From assembly GCA_003344405.1 (NCBI GenBank), contig NOWV01000021.1, positions 1-64,000 of the forward strand: a DNA stretch of 64,000 bases, written 5' to 3'. Each line of letters begins with the position of its first letter. The stretch's first letter is position 1. Source of the DNA: Trichoplax sp. H2. Taxonomy: Eukaryota; Placozoa; Uniplacotomia; Trichoplacea. Under the pieces are notes generated by a model, which saw only the letters and a list, made by a program, of their open reading frames with translations, was not told the DNA's origin and searched no databases. This document shows, one piece after another, positions 41,768 through 55,060 of the stretch. The position numbers were made by a program, and so were the translations under genes.

Positions 41768-44700
41768 ATGACTGCAGTAGATCGCCTTACTGTAAACGAT
41801 ACAGCATTCAATAGTAATCAAGAGTACAACTTGCCTTATGCCAGTGAAATATTGAATGTAACCGGTGCTGCAGCCAATGCTGTGATCAGTGGCCTCAAGT
41901 TGACTGCAGATGACGCCGTGGACGACAACCTTGAAAGCTTCAGCCATCACTCGCGTCATAACGGTAAGTTTCGATAGTCCAATGGCGTTGTAGAAACGAC
42001 TACGAGAAGCAAATGATATTTTCAATGATTCATGTCGCCATTTTACAACTTTCTCCAGCAAGCAATCAAAATGTAACGTCATATTCTCTCTCCACTGTCG
42101 ATCATCTTGTTCTTCGTCGTGCTTCTCACTTTTACTAGACTTCCAACCAAATAGAAAAATACACTTGCAGTACGTAGAGTATCCTGCTCTACGATGAGTA
42201 CACCAAGCGATCTCGTACTTGCAGTCTTATCATGCAAATAGATTAGCCTTGGGCAGAGTGGTGCCAATGATTCTGCAATCCTACAACGAGCTGTAAAAGA
42301 ATAACAATCCCATTACAGTATATACACTTCAGTACAGTATATTCTTTCTCACTTCATGTTGGTTACACGTATTTTGTAGCTCTCCATGATTGCAAAATTG
42401 ATCAAACACTGCAGCATCACCACGCTATGCTGTACCAGGAATATGGAATAACAAATCATGATGGTAATAGACCATACTCTGCCTACACAATTCGATCGAA
42501 AATCAAATAAGAATGTTGATTCCCGCCTAGCTGTAGCTTACTGCCAGGAGAATACTGTAGATGCGCGTACTGACGTGTGTCTTTTACCTAACCAAGTGGA
42601 TAGAATTTATTCTATAAGCAACGCTATAGCCATTCACGGCTTGGAATACTACACACTGTGGGTCAGCATGATTCTAAAGAAAAAACATCGCTTCCAAATA
42701 CTCTTCTATATTTATGAATATAATACATAAATATTGTCCTCTACTATCACTGTACGACATCCTGCAACTCAGTAAATGTACACTAGGTATTCCTTGATTG
42801 ATCTGTCTGATCACTTATGAGGTATTACTAATAAAGCTTGCAACGATTGCTTGCTAATAAAGCTTGCAACAATTGCTTACTATTAAAAATACTCAAATGC
42901 TTCTGATATCCAAAAGCATTGCTGTTTTAATGACTATCCGATTGCATAAAGAAGCCCAAGTGTGCAAGTCCAACTAGTTATCTTATCAATAGACATCGAC
43001 GGACATACTGTACACTACTACATCACTCTTCCACATCAATCAGCATACAGTTTATTACCCGATACAAAACATCCTTTTATCAAATGATAAAATCCCCTAT
43101 AATGTTGTGAATTATTCGTAATATACTACATGTCGGTATGGCAATCATCATATCTTTCTCTTCTACTCGAAAATGTCCAGGCTAATTTCCTACAATGTTA
43201 TAAACTGCTACAGATATAGACGATGGTCTCACCACAGAAGATGAAGACGCACTAGAATCTGTACAAAAGAAATCTGCTAATGATACGAAATCGAAAGATA
43301 CCCATGCAGATAATTGTAAGATTAAAGACTTGTAAATTATAGCTTCTTTTGATCATATTCAATATTATAGCATTCATTGCCACATTTTTCTCTATTATTT
43401 ATACTCTACTCTATTATGATAAATCTTGCTTGTATCTTATTACTGTAAATTGGAACCATAGCATACTTTATCAATCGATTAAGTAAGGCTATCAAGCCAA
43501 ATTTTACTACCATCAAAAATCCGATACTCGAGTGACAATCATGACATAATCAAAGTCCACAGTCAATCCCTTATAACTGAAATGTCAATATATTGGCAAG
43601 CATTGAATTGGATTGTTTTGTTGGGGTGTTAATGTTATAAATTTACAATCAATATCTTCGATGATGATTAACTGAATTAATGCTTTTTAGATTTGAGACA
43701 AGACAGAAATTCTTATGCTTCCAGGCATCCAATCAATACCATAAAGGTACTAACATAACTAAATTACCTTTAGCAGTATTATCGAATTCTTGTGTGAGCA
43801 GTTAACTTCATAGGATACTACATGATATTCCCATACAGACAATAGTAATAGTAGAGCATTTTAAATAATCAGGAAATCTTCAATCTTACTTGGGTAAAAT
43901 ATCATACTTGGTAGGTGTACAATGTATCATCCATCGTAATCGACGTTGGCAGTATAAGATACTAGCTTATAGTAAACGCTGTAGTGACTTTTTCAACAAT
44001 TTTTGAAAATATTATTCAAGATTTACGGTATTCCTATGTTGCTTTTTACTTGCCAGTAGGTACTGTAGTAGGAATTAACAGTTAAGACGGTTCATGACAA
44101 GGACTTTATGACCATACTCAGACTACCATATTTACCGTCTTCAATCTTTGCCAGGCTATTATCTGCCGCCTGTGCACTATCATATGCCTTGCAACTATAT
44201 AATATAAGTAATGTTGTTAATAGGCTAAAACATATCGCTTAGTAATTGCTTTCTACAGCAGTTTGTACAACAAAGATATGATATCTGGCCACAAAATAAT
44301 GATATGATTTATTATAGCACGTACGATAGCGTGTTAAAAATGGTAGCAATTCATTATACGTTAGCTTTGCTTTTAAGTTTAAAAATATCTAATTTCGAAT
44401 AGTGTTCATAGTTATATAGTTATTAAATTGATTTTACTAAAAAATCCGAAAATATTGCTTTTTTATATATAAGTCATCAAATCGCTCGATACAACAAGGA
44501 GAGCATGATACTACGATCGAAATTGGAAAATTCGAAGGTAAATCGTAAACTTCGATAATATAATTTATGAATTAATGATATATTATTACTACCCTATATA
44601 TACTGTATGTATACTGGAAATTAACCTATAACTAGATTTGCTCATTGGACTTGATTCTATATACCTGTCTTCTTGATTATAAAATAGACAAACTTGTCAC

Positions 44701-47700
44701 TCGTTCCTTCAAGCTTAGCGATCGCGAACAAAAATTAAAATCTACGTTCATACACAGGCAAGTGTAACTCTGTAAACAATTTCAGATATTGAACTTTTAT
44801 GAAAAAATTTAAAGGAAATATACGATGTGATTAAAATACACTGTTGTCCATAAATCTTACTATTTATCACCTTTTTTTATCGAATAAGTAGCCAAGGAAA
44901 CCGAAATAAGCCTATTAAACGGGTCTTCCAACCAAAATTGATCAAGAATAAAATTAATGATGACTTTCAACAGACATCTCAACAATCGAAGGAACCAAAT
45001 ATTGCTTCTACAGCTGCAGCTGCTGCCGCCGCCGCTGCAGTTGCAGTTGCAAATACTTCACCTATTTTAAAGGTGAGAAATAGAATAGACGCATGTACAT
45101 GAATTACCGTAATGTAACTGCATCAGTATTAAGTTGCACTATTCTAAAATGTTGCATATCTTTGTTCTACATGCTTACACTTCAACTATCGCATTCAGGT
45201 TCAAGAAACGCTAGAAAACAAATTAAATGAACTCATCAATCGACTTCAAGTAATAGATAACAACATTAACAAGAGTGATTCCTATCGGAGTGAACAGAAT
45301 TTACTTCAAACACAAAATAAACTTCAAGAACAAGTTCATAGTCTAGTCAATCAGCTTGAAGGCTTAGAACAGGTCGAGAAATTCATATTGATATTTTTAT
45401 TTGTGCTATAAATTACTAAAGTGTTTTTAACGTCGTAACTATGAATTTCAGCAGAGAGATGTTGATAGAAAAAGTAAAAGTGTACTCGAAAAAGGTCACC
45501 CCGTAAGCACGTCCAAGTTGTTACCTTCTCCAACCGATAATGATGGTAATGCTATCGCACCAAATGACAATGTTCAATCGCAGTCATTACACTATAATAA
45601 CAATCGGTTAAATGTTACTCGTGATGTTATGGCAAACACTGTTAGATCAGATATAAAGAACAGTAATAATAATCAATACGCTTTGGCTAAATTTGTTGGT
45701 CCACGCACCAATCCTCCTAAGCCAATTGAAAAAAATCACTCCAAGCAAGCTAGAAAAAAAGAAAATCACGAAAGAGGCAAACTGTTAGCAGAAATACTAT
45801 CATCTGAAAGTTCTCCATCGTCAGTTCATGATGAAAATCGTTTAGGCAGTCAGTTATCCAAGAAGTCAATACCTAGTACGAAGATTAAGTCTAATAAATC
45901 AAAAAATTCTGTTAGCGTAAACATTGGTAATTACGGAGAAACTAAACCGCTAAATTCCTACATGTTGCCACACTCACAATCAAGTAATCGGAAGGAAGAT
46001 ATTCTGATGGAAGTTAGTAATCGGCAGATATGGAACGGGATAGGAAAAGCTGAAGATGATTTAAAAGAGATACTCTCAACTTCGAACATTATTGATAATA
46101 ATTTGGAAATTGTTTCGCAAGTGAGCCGCTATCGGAATAGCATTTTTAGTAAGGTTGAAAACATGAAAACATTTCAAGATATAAGCACACAACGTATTAA
46201 AATGGAGGTTAGCAATAGGATTGAGAATATTACAGGTGAAATAGAACCGGAGATTGTAGCGGCTTTAACTAAAGTAGTAATCCCCCAGAATGAAAGTAAT
46301 AGTACAGGCAGGAAGATAGATGAAACTAAAAAAATTGATACCGTCAAGGGTCATCGACGATTTCTGAAAGGCAAAAAGGAATCTAATAAAAAGGTAGAAA
46401 ATGATTTCGCTGTACATAAATCCAAAAAGGGAAAGGTGAATAACTCTATTAATGGAGACAAGACTAGCCTTAAAGAAAGGATGCAATCTCGAATAGGGCT
46501 TGAAAAGGGATTACACAGGAGAACCAGTAACGATACCTCCAAATTCAGTATGGGCGGAAATTATTATAAAGTAGAACCTAGGCGTCAACGGATTGATTGT
46601 TTACCTAATTATGAGTCAAAGGTAATTCCTTTAGGATACCCTATTATATCTAATTCTGTAACGGTAGAGGATACACACAAGCCTATGAAAGATAGCCAAG
46701 ATCTTAATAATTTAAAATCGAGAGAAAATAACAGTGCGCAGTCGGTTAATCTGTGCAAAGACGAAAATATTAAAGAAAATGGTATGTATATGTTCATTAG
46801 TTGAGTTAATTTATGGTTATGAATTAAGTATTAAATGTTATCTAATAAAAAATTAATTAAGATTTGCTCTAATTTTATTCACTTTCAATTTTACAAGTTG
46901 ATATTCATGTAGAAGAAAGAAAGAGCCCTCAAGTAGAGGAACAAGTCATTGACCATCCTGTTAATAAGGACAGAAAAGCCGAATTACAAACTGTGTCGCA
47001 TGAGGACAAGCCGTCTTCATTCAGTAGTGAAACTGAAGAAGAGATTCCAATCAGGGTAGGTTGTATACGTGTGATAATATTCTCATATTATTCTTGTTAG
47101 TATTATATATTTGCAATTTAATGTTGGCCTAATATTCAATTGTAAATTATGATTATCTAGAATGGAAACAGTGATAAAAATTTGGTAATGTCGTTATCCT
47201 TGCAAGGAGCACGTCTCCAACCGAAAAATAAATCTCCTTCATACAACGCTGAGCCTAGAAATCGGTATATCAGCGATAAATACTTTGGTGAAACAAATAT
47301 TCTAGAATCGGAACAACAATTGCAAATAATGATACGAAATAATATAGTTGATTGGTATGAGTAAATAATATATGGAAATTCGACTTATTAAAGTTGTAAA
47401 ATTTTATACTGTAATATATATGAGTTACTACCAGGAATTTAATATTGTCGATTTTATTTATAGGGTTGAACAGGAACTGATTGCAAGAATAGTTTCAGAG
47501 GCTGGTAATATACGCAACATCAGTAATGTTGATGTCGAGAGTAGTAATGAAGCAGATGAATCTTCCTCGAAGAGCAGCGAAGCTGATCTCTGTAATTGGA
47601 TATTTATATTTAATGTAAACAGTTGAGTAAAGTAAACTACGGCTAATACATGCTATTTTTCTTGGTTGTAATTTATTCATTTATAGTAAACCAAATGGGA

Positions 47701-50099
47701 TCTCGAGGTTTGCAGTTACTAATTGATGCCGGAAGTTCTATCAATCATGAAGCAGTAGAAAACCTAGTATCAGAGGTTTTGACTGATAAATTGAGAGATC
47801 AGATGGCCGGAGCACAAGTTGAAGATGGTAATGATTTCAAACGTCTGGTAGACTAACGTCACCAATAATGTTTTTCTAACATGTAGTAAAGTGCTATTAA
47901 TATAACTTCTATTTTCTGGCTTGTTTTAGAATCTGAACATAATCTAATATTAGATAAAACAGTTCTAACGCCTCAACCAACACCGCCAGAATCAGATTCA
48001 GACCATGAATTTAATGTGATTGAAGCTCCCAATGTATATACACCTCCAAAATCGAATGCTTCTTCATCGACATCATCTGATCTAGAACAAGGACTAGACA
48101 CTATAGTAAAAAATGAGGATAATGCATACGATGAGCGTAGCATTGATAGTGAAAATTTAACAGAAAATAATCCACAAAAAGATATAGAGGTTTGATCATG
48201 TAGAATCTACTTTTATGCAAGTCACTATTCCTATTATTGACGTGTCTTAATTAAAATGGAATACATCAACAATAGGATTCAAAATTTCAAAAGCCGGACC
48301 TGGATACACCAATTCTGAGTCCTTCTGCAACGCCTCCTCCTTCGGAAATCGAAATGGTTCCTCCAGTGACTCCTACTCCGTCTGAGTCTGATAAAGGATC
48401 AGTGAATATAGCGATGGAGGACCTTTCACTGACTTCGGAATCAAGCCAGAGTGATGACGATCTTAACCAAACCGTAATTGCTAGCCATAAGTACGGTGGC
48501 ACCACTCGAATTTATGATGAAGATGAAGAATACAATTCGCAACATCAAGTTTATACTTCAGTTTCTGAAAAGCAAATGATCGAAGGAATAGACAAGAGTG
48601 CAGTAATTGCGCCTAGACCTATGTACGGCCTTAGTAATCTATATTTGTATACATTGAACTTTGTATTGCATCATGAAGGCATCAGCATTGATTTAATGTT
48701 TAATTATTAACGTAGTAGTTATTTTTCCACTTCTGCTGAAATTGCTAACGATGACGAGTTATCAGTAATACAAGAACTGCAACATTCCGAGCTGTCGAAT
48801 ACAGAAGTCGAGAAAGGTAACGTTACTAATTTGTTCAGTTCATACCGTTGGTTACAGTTTTCTCTGCAATACTTATTGTTAGTTTTTAGAATTAAAAAAT
48901 GATAAACATTCTGGTAGTTGTAGATGAAGGAAAAGTTAGCCCTAAGACCATGTCAGAGTCTAGCTCTATAGTTACAACAAATGATACGTATGGAGATGGT
49001 ATTTCGGAAGGGGAATTGTTGACGAACGAATCAACTGCGTATGTAGAGTCGCGGAGTGAAGGAGAATTTGTGCATAAGAATAAAATTCAGAAGGATGCAC
49101 GGCCACATTATGAAGCCGGTGAAATGATTAATACCTATGTCTATTGTTAGTATGTATGCTAAATATTTGAATGTAATTTTAAAATTTTTATTTGCTGTCT
49201 TTGATTGTAGCTATCAATTCTCGAAGATTAATTGAAGCTATTCTGGATGATGAACTACCAACCGAAAGCGCTAGTAGTGACACAGTTATGGATAACACAC
49301 TAAGTGAAGTTAATCCATTACCTGATGATGTTAGATATAACAAGATTTTAAATCAAAAAGTTATTACCTTTTACATGTTCTTTAGTACAGCAATTACAGT
49401 TTGTTGATTTTGATAATAGGATGGGAGCTGCTCAAGCGAAGGTGAAATTTCGCCTGGTGCTAGGCAAGTTAAAGTATCAAGCATTGACCAGGTAGAATTC
49501 GACAATGATGGCAGTGAAGGTCAGCTGAGTGTTGGACAGGTCAATATCGAAAAGATTAACCCTACATTAACAAAAGGAGACGTTGCAAAATCATCAAATC
49601 GTAACTATCCAGACCATATAGATGATGGCAATGTAGAGTCCACGGCAATTGGTGGCATCAGATATGTTACGCCTATATCAGCAACTACAGAAATACCTGC
49701 AACTGATATTAGGCCAAAACTGCCGGACAAACTAGAAACAGAAATATTAGACTGTCATTCATCCAGTCCTTCAGAATTAGAGCCGTTAGGCGCTATTGCA
49801 GCAGGTAGTATTTACTGTAATATTTTTAGTTTCATAAATTGGAAACATTTTAGATTAAATAAACATTATTACATGTTATATTCGGTATACAAATTTTGGT
49901 ATAATCCTTTCTACCATATATTTATACGCGTATATTTACGTATTTGTCAGGAACTGACGGCATGGAATTTGTGACGGAGGAAGAAGACAAGGATCAATCA
50001 AGAGTTTTTATGCGTTCTGAAGAGATATACGATAATGATAAGGAAGAAGCAGATATTTCAGTTTTATCAATGGATGACATTGATAGTATATCTGGTTAA
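41768..50099 (+). CDS. KIAA0586: TALPID3 / KIAA0586 centrosomal ciliogenesis protein
   Basis: Nineteen exons: 41768-41963, 43214-43315, 43691-43746, 44474-44537, 44688-44763, 44889-45072, 45199-45372, 45452-46781, 46898-47055, 47161-47354, 47464-47591, 47687-47827, 47930-48189, 48276-48622, 48719-48816, about 48924-49145, 49211-49329, 49420-49804 and 49951-50099, modelled at 1460 aa. Features in order: a basic N-terminal part; a poly-alanine run (about 205-215); a short coiled coil (about 227-284); a long disordered region encoded by the 1.3 kb eighth exon; WVEQELIARIVSEAG (about 843-857) and GSRGLQLLIDAGSSI; LTPQPTPPESDSDHE; PILSPSATPPPSE; then repeated SEGE boxes. The VEQELIARI, PQPTPP and SEGE blocks are TALPID3 hallmarks. 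TALPID3 sits at the distal mother centriole and is needed for primary cilia and Hedgehog signalling in vertebrates. The acceptor near 48924 is ambiguous. Confidence 0.9.
41964..43213. other. Intron 1 of TALPID3
   Basis: A 1.25 kb intron with scattered GTAC words and a near-perfect 26-bp tandem duplication at 42828-42853 and 42854-42879 (unit CTAATAAAGCTTGCAAC...). A 90-codon open frame at 42458-42730 has no splice support and no recognisable domain. Confidence 0.6.
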
Positions 50100-53000
50100 A
50101 GATACTTACGCAACTAATTATCCAACATATTGCTCGCATATTTTGTCCTTAGTCAGCCCAACTTATACGTTCTGCAGGGTGAAAGTGATGTTAGTTAGAT
50201 CTAGCTCATAGAAAAGGATTATATTATTCTGGAAGATTTATTCCAATCTGTAAAAGAGATGATATAACGTCATATCATTAAATGTTACTGGCATGATTGC
50301 AATCCAATTTAATGTACCATATATGAATCCAACCGTGTTCAGGTTTGGAGCCGCCAGACTCTCTTGGTTAAAATGTGTAATATATTAATGTATGTTCGAT
50401 TCATAATTTATTGTCATCGTACATTACTTGTATATTAAACTGACTGTAATATATACTGTCTATAACATACGAAAACTGCTTGTAACATGAGATAATATGT
50501 ATTGTTTAGTTTAGATTGTATTGGCTATAAATTTTGGAATCTGAATATAAATGTAGGCGTGAACTTTATTTATAAAATTACGAAATGTATTATTTTTTAA
50601 TCCAATTCGCTAAAGCAGTTACAAATTGTAGAGGTAACAATAGATAGTATCCAAGTATATGTATACAACATATGTATAGCAATAACGATATAAATTAATT
50701 AAGGTTTGCCTCTGTAGTACGTAAATTGTGTATATGTTATATTGTATATTAAAATTGCCATAAGGACTTGATTATGCTTAGCTATTATCTTATGAGTATT
50801 ATTAATATGGTCTAACGAATAACGGAACTGTAGCATTAACAATAAATAATTGCTAATTTAGCGTAGAAGTCCTATATTAGTACCATCGACAGATCTTTTC
50901 TAAAGGATTAATAAACATTGAATAAATTGTAGCGATGCTGTAACAGTTGCTCTTTACGCCTGGTGCTGTAATTAAGAAATCAGGAGTAAAGGAGGACAAA
51001 GCGTACATCTACAGTTCCCCTCTCCTGTTTAATATTAATTGACAATAACAAGAGTAATGCTATAAACCGGCTATGGCATCTGTACTAAAATCTTTCATTA
51101 GGCATTTAAAGACATTTTGGGTAGCTTAAATTGACAAATCCTATAGAGCGGCCTCGCGCCTGTTACGGACGAACATTAATAAAATTATAAATTTGTGAAT
51201 TTTAATACGAATTAGAAAATTTTACATAACAGGTACAACTATTGCTATCAACCAGAGAATAGCTTATGACGAAAACATACAAGACTTTAAAGTATGTACT
51301 TAATTTAATTTGTAACTAGCGATCCTTCGTGTATACTATACATATTACATGTCAACCACTGTAGTATTGTAGTGTTAGTACCAATAATGTCACTTAAGTA
51401 CTCAAACTAAAGGTAGTGCAGTACTACAGGATCTCAAGAATTTATTTACCATGATTTATTTTTTGTTCTTGCTATTATTAAGAGTCATTTCTTGTCTAGC
51501 AATTTTGGACTAAAGATAACCTAGTTGGATAATTGGTAGCCGCTGTAATTTTGGCATAGATTTGCTAAATACAGTTTTGGTAACGTTGACATGCTATATA
51601 TTTTTACTAATCAAAAATAACATATTACAATTTTTCTAAATATGGAAAGGATTGTTGTAAATTGAATTAGTGTTACAGATGTATTCAAATTTTTGGCTGT
51701 GTTAGTAATTACATTAACAGTAACTAATGTCAAGTAATTTAATTGCATCACTACTTCATAGTCTGATAAGTAAATATTACAACTTCCATTGCTTATTCTT
51801 AGATTAATTGTATCACAACTTCATAGGCTAATAAGTAAATATTATAACTTCCATTGCATATTCTTAGATTGAAATCTAAACACAAGCATACTCATCACGT
51901 CACAAGGCTTGAACTCAATGATTTATCTGACTCTTAATATCAGCTACTTGTGAATTTTTATGATTACAATAGAATTACTTGCACCGTTATTAAGACTTAT
52001 GATCGCCATAATGCAATCATAAAATTTCGAATTCTTTTCCCGTTATGCCATGAATGATTTAGAGAAAATTTGGTATTTTTGTATCCAACTTATGTGCTGA
52101 GTTGATATATTGTAGATAGCTATAGACATATGACCTTACCTAACACATGAATATTATATTGGCGTGCATGAATACCTGTAGAGTGTAGACTCGTTTCTAA
52201 CTGTGCCATCGTCGTTGGTTCGTAGTGGCTGTATGATTACCGTAGGATTTATAATGTACAAGTGTGCATATACATATGCACATATACGCATATGAAATAC
52301 TATGGCAGAAAATTTAAAAACGACGATTCTTACTTATTAAATTATATGGAAATTATTTAACTTTTACTGAAGCAACTTATTTTAAGCAACAGGCGAATTA
52401 CTTCAATTAACGTTCCTTTCGCAATAATATGAAAATTATGGTGTTGTTATTATTAACGGACTGTAATAGAAGAGTTATGAGATATGACCCAGTAAAGGTA
52501 GATGATTAACCCTGCTGTTGATGGCTATAAGCCCTTCTCAATCAATCATACTATTATAAATAATAATGTTGATTTAGCATTGTTTAAGTAGAATTGACCA
52601 TAAGGTTGTCATTTATGAAAATAGATTTGGTTATAACGCTAACCAACTTATGTTGTTTATAGATAGACTATTTAGGGTAGCGTCTCATCGGCAAGATAAT
52701 GGAATAATTCAATTGTTAACCAGACGCTAACTATATGGCAAACCATCTTTGCTGTTTTTAACAGTATGTTGCATATTTTAACCTTTTTCAAGTTTAACGG
52801 TCACTGACTATTGTTCGTGACAAACCACGCTAAGACAGGCTGATTAGTTTAGTGTAGAACTTAGTTGACATGAAAGATAATATCTGGCTACATTTTTCTT
52901 TGCTATTAACTTTTTATCTCCCTTGTAATTTAGTTCCTGCGGATTTTTTAAGCACTTTTTCTGTACATGATTGAGCTAGTGATAGCTTAAAACGGTATTA

Positions 53001-54499
53001 TCGTTGTAAAGGATTCATTGAAGTTTATTTTGCATTTTCAACAATTCTTGAATTTTAAATTACTTTGCTGCATTTTGATATAAAGTGATACAAAGATTGG
53101 GTCGCCATATTTTCTATTCGATATTGACAAGTCTTATACCTGTGCAAATTTTAGTCGTAGCTGAAGTTGTATTGCAGTGCTAGAACAGGTTATAGATTAG
53201 ATGAAAGGATGCATACGGCAATATCTGACTGATAAGGATGTATAGGCAGTATCAACCAAAATGGCAAAGTTACCGAGTAAGTTCAATCTTTTATGAAAGA
53301 CGTATAAATATTCACTAATTTTAAATTTTCATTTTGCCTTCTTGATTATCATTGAGATAAATGATTTGCTTGGTAGAATGCATTCAAATTTATATTGTGC
53401 ATTTTACTTTAAATCTATGGTAGTGCAAGAGAATATTGCTGAAGCGATGCAGCAGTATCCAATTTACAGATTATTTTCAGATATTATTAGTGATCTGATT
53501 TTAGCTCTAAGTTAATAAGATTGGATAATGAATAACAGTCTTTTCTCTTGGATATATTCCTATATTTTCATTGCTTACTTAGTAATACTATCCAAATTAG
53601 CCCGATCTTATTTTAAATTGCAGCATACTGCAAGAGAAAACAGTGGAAGGGATAGTTGACGTCTTCTAGATGACTACCAGAAAACATTTTATTACTATTA
53701 GCTTGCTATGATCAAAAACTTAAATCTTAGCGGAGTTATTAGGGAATAGTAATTTTCTGTTAACTCTAATCTTATATTGAGCATTCTCTCCTTACTAGTA
53801 CAGCTCTAAAGCCCATAAATTTTGGTTAAAAATAGTAGAATAAGATATCATTTAAGGCACAAATAAATACGTATCATGTGCAAGGATACATTCTTATTTT
53901 AGTACCTTGGATTGTGTAATACTAGCTTTGACTTGATAGAATTTGATAGGGAATAGTAATATGTTTTCTCTCAACTCTAACCCCATTACTTACTGTACTG
54001 TATGTTATCATATTGATGTTTGATGTTAATAAATTCATAGTTTACATCGATAAATTGATTTTTCACTTAAAAATGGTAGTGATAAAGTAAATTTATCAAC
54101 ACAATTTAAATTAAAGAAATTTTAGAATTATTCTTGAAAAAATCCATTTATATCAACTGCCATACTATCTCTTTTTAATGCCGTTCCCCTTAACATCATA
54201 AATAGATTTCAGCCCTGCTTTTTGCTAAACCACTTTTCTATTCTTATAAATTTATCGTTTATCCGATATTTTAAATTATGCGTTGATATAATATCCCCTA
54301 AATCGAATGGATTCTAGCGCTATCCAATAATACACTTTCAATAAAAATCTCTCATTATATTTTGACGCCGCTGACAACATTACTCAAGGAATTTTTTAGT
54401 CGTGCTTCTTACTCGAGTTTTTATGTTAATTCTTTATAATTAATATCATCCATTATTATACCAAGGAATACAAGATTATCACCCGCGCTTTTATAATCA
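50100..54499. other. Intergenic region after TALPID3
   Basis: A 4.4 kb strongly AT-rich stretch with no coding exon that I can support. AATAAA occurs near 50910 and 50920 but far from the TALPID3 stop. A 65-bp direct duplication lies at 51742-51806 and 51807-51871 with about 90 percent identity by eye. A phrase close to TAGGGAATAGTAAT recurs near 53740 and 53947. Confidence 0.55.
51742..51871. repeat. 65-bp tandem direct duplication
   Basis: Two adjacent copies beginning ATTG-ATCAC-ACTTCATAG and ending CATT-TTCTTAGATT-type sequence, differing at only a few positions. It looks like a recent local duplication in intergenic DNA. Confidence 0.75.
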
Positions 54500-55060
54500 T
54501 TTGAAGTCTCACGACTTACGGTTACTGATCATTAACCTATCTAAAATTTTTACTTTACCTTTATCCAACTTTAGTATTTTGCTTTCCTAATCTATCTAAT
54601 AGTACCTCTGCCAACCATTATAACATTGTTGCTGAACATTAACGTATCTAAAATTTTACCTACCATTATTTAACTTTGCTAGCTGCCTTTCCTTCCTTCT
54701 CAATAGTAACTCTTCCGGCTGTTATGACATCGTTATCGATCATTAACGTTTCTAAAAATTTCACTTACAATTACTTAACGCTGTTATTTGCTTTTTTATC
54801 CTATCTAAATAATACCATTACCAGCTGTTCTAGCATCAATACTGATTATTAATACGCGTATATCCAACTTTTGACTTACCGTCATCGAACGTTGTTATTT
54901 GCTTTTTCAATTCATCCAAATAGTAGCTCTTCCTGCCGTTGTAGCATCATTACTGATTGTAGTTAATACGTATATCTAAAATTTGACTTACCATCGTCTA
55001 ACGTCGTTATTTGATTTTTTATTCCATGAAAATAGTACCTCTGCCAGCCATTGTTGCCCT
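54500..55060. repeat. Degenerate ~104-112 bp tandem repeats running into a coding exon
   Basis: Five anchor phrases of the type AGTACCTCTGCCA-CCATT occur at 54601, 54705, 54811, 54922 and 55034 (intervals 104, 106, 111 and 112 bp). Between them recur ATTAA-TATCTAAAATTT, ACTTACC-T and TTATTTGCTTTTT blocks. The last anchor is inside the synaptotagmin coding sequence, covering codons 4-10 (VPLPAIV). The units are diverged but their order is constant. Confidence 0.8.

Noticed and set aside
42458-42730. 90-codon frame in TALPID3 intron 1
   Set aside because: It lies between two phase-matched TALPID3 exons, with no acceptor or donor that would include it.
45518-46804. A stand-alone 428-codon gene
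   Set aside because: It is the large eighth exon of TALPID3. It begins upstream at an acceptor near 45450 and ends at a donor at 46781 before the in-frame stop.
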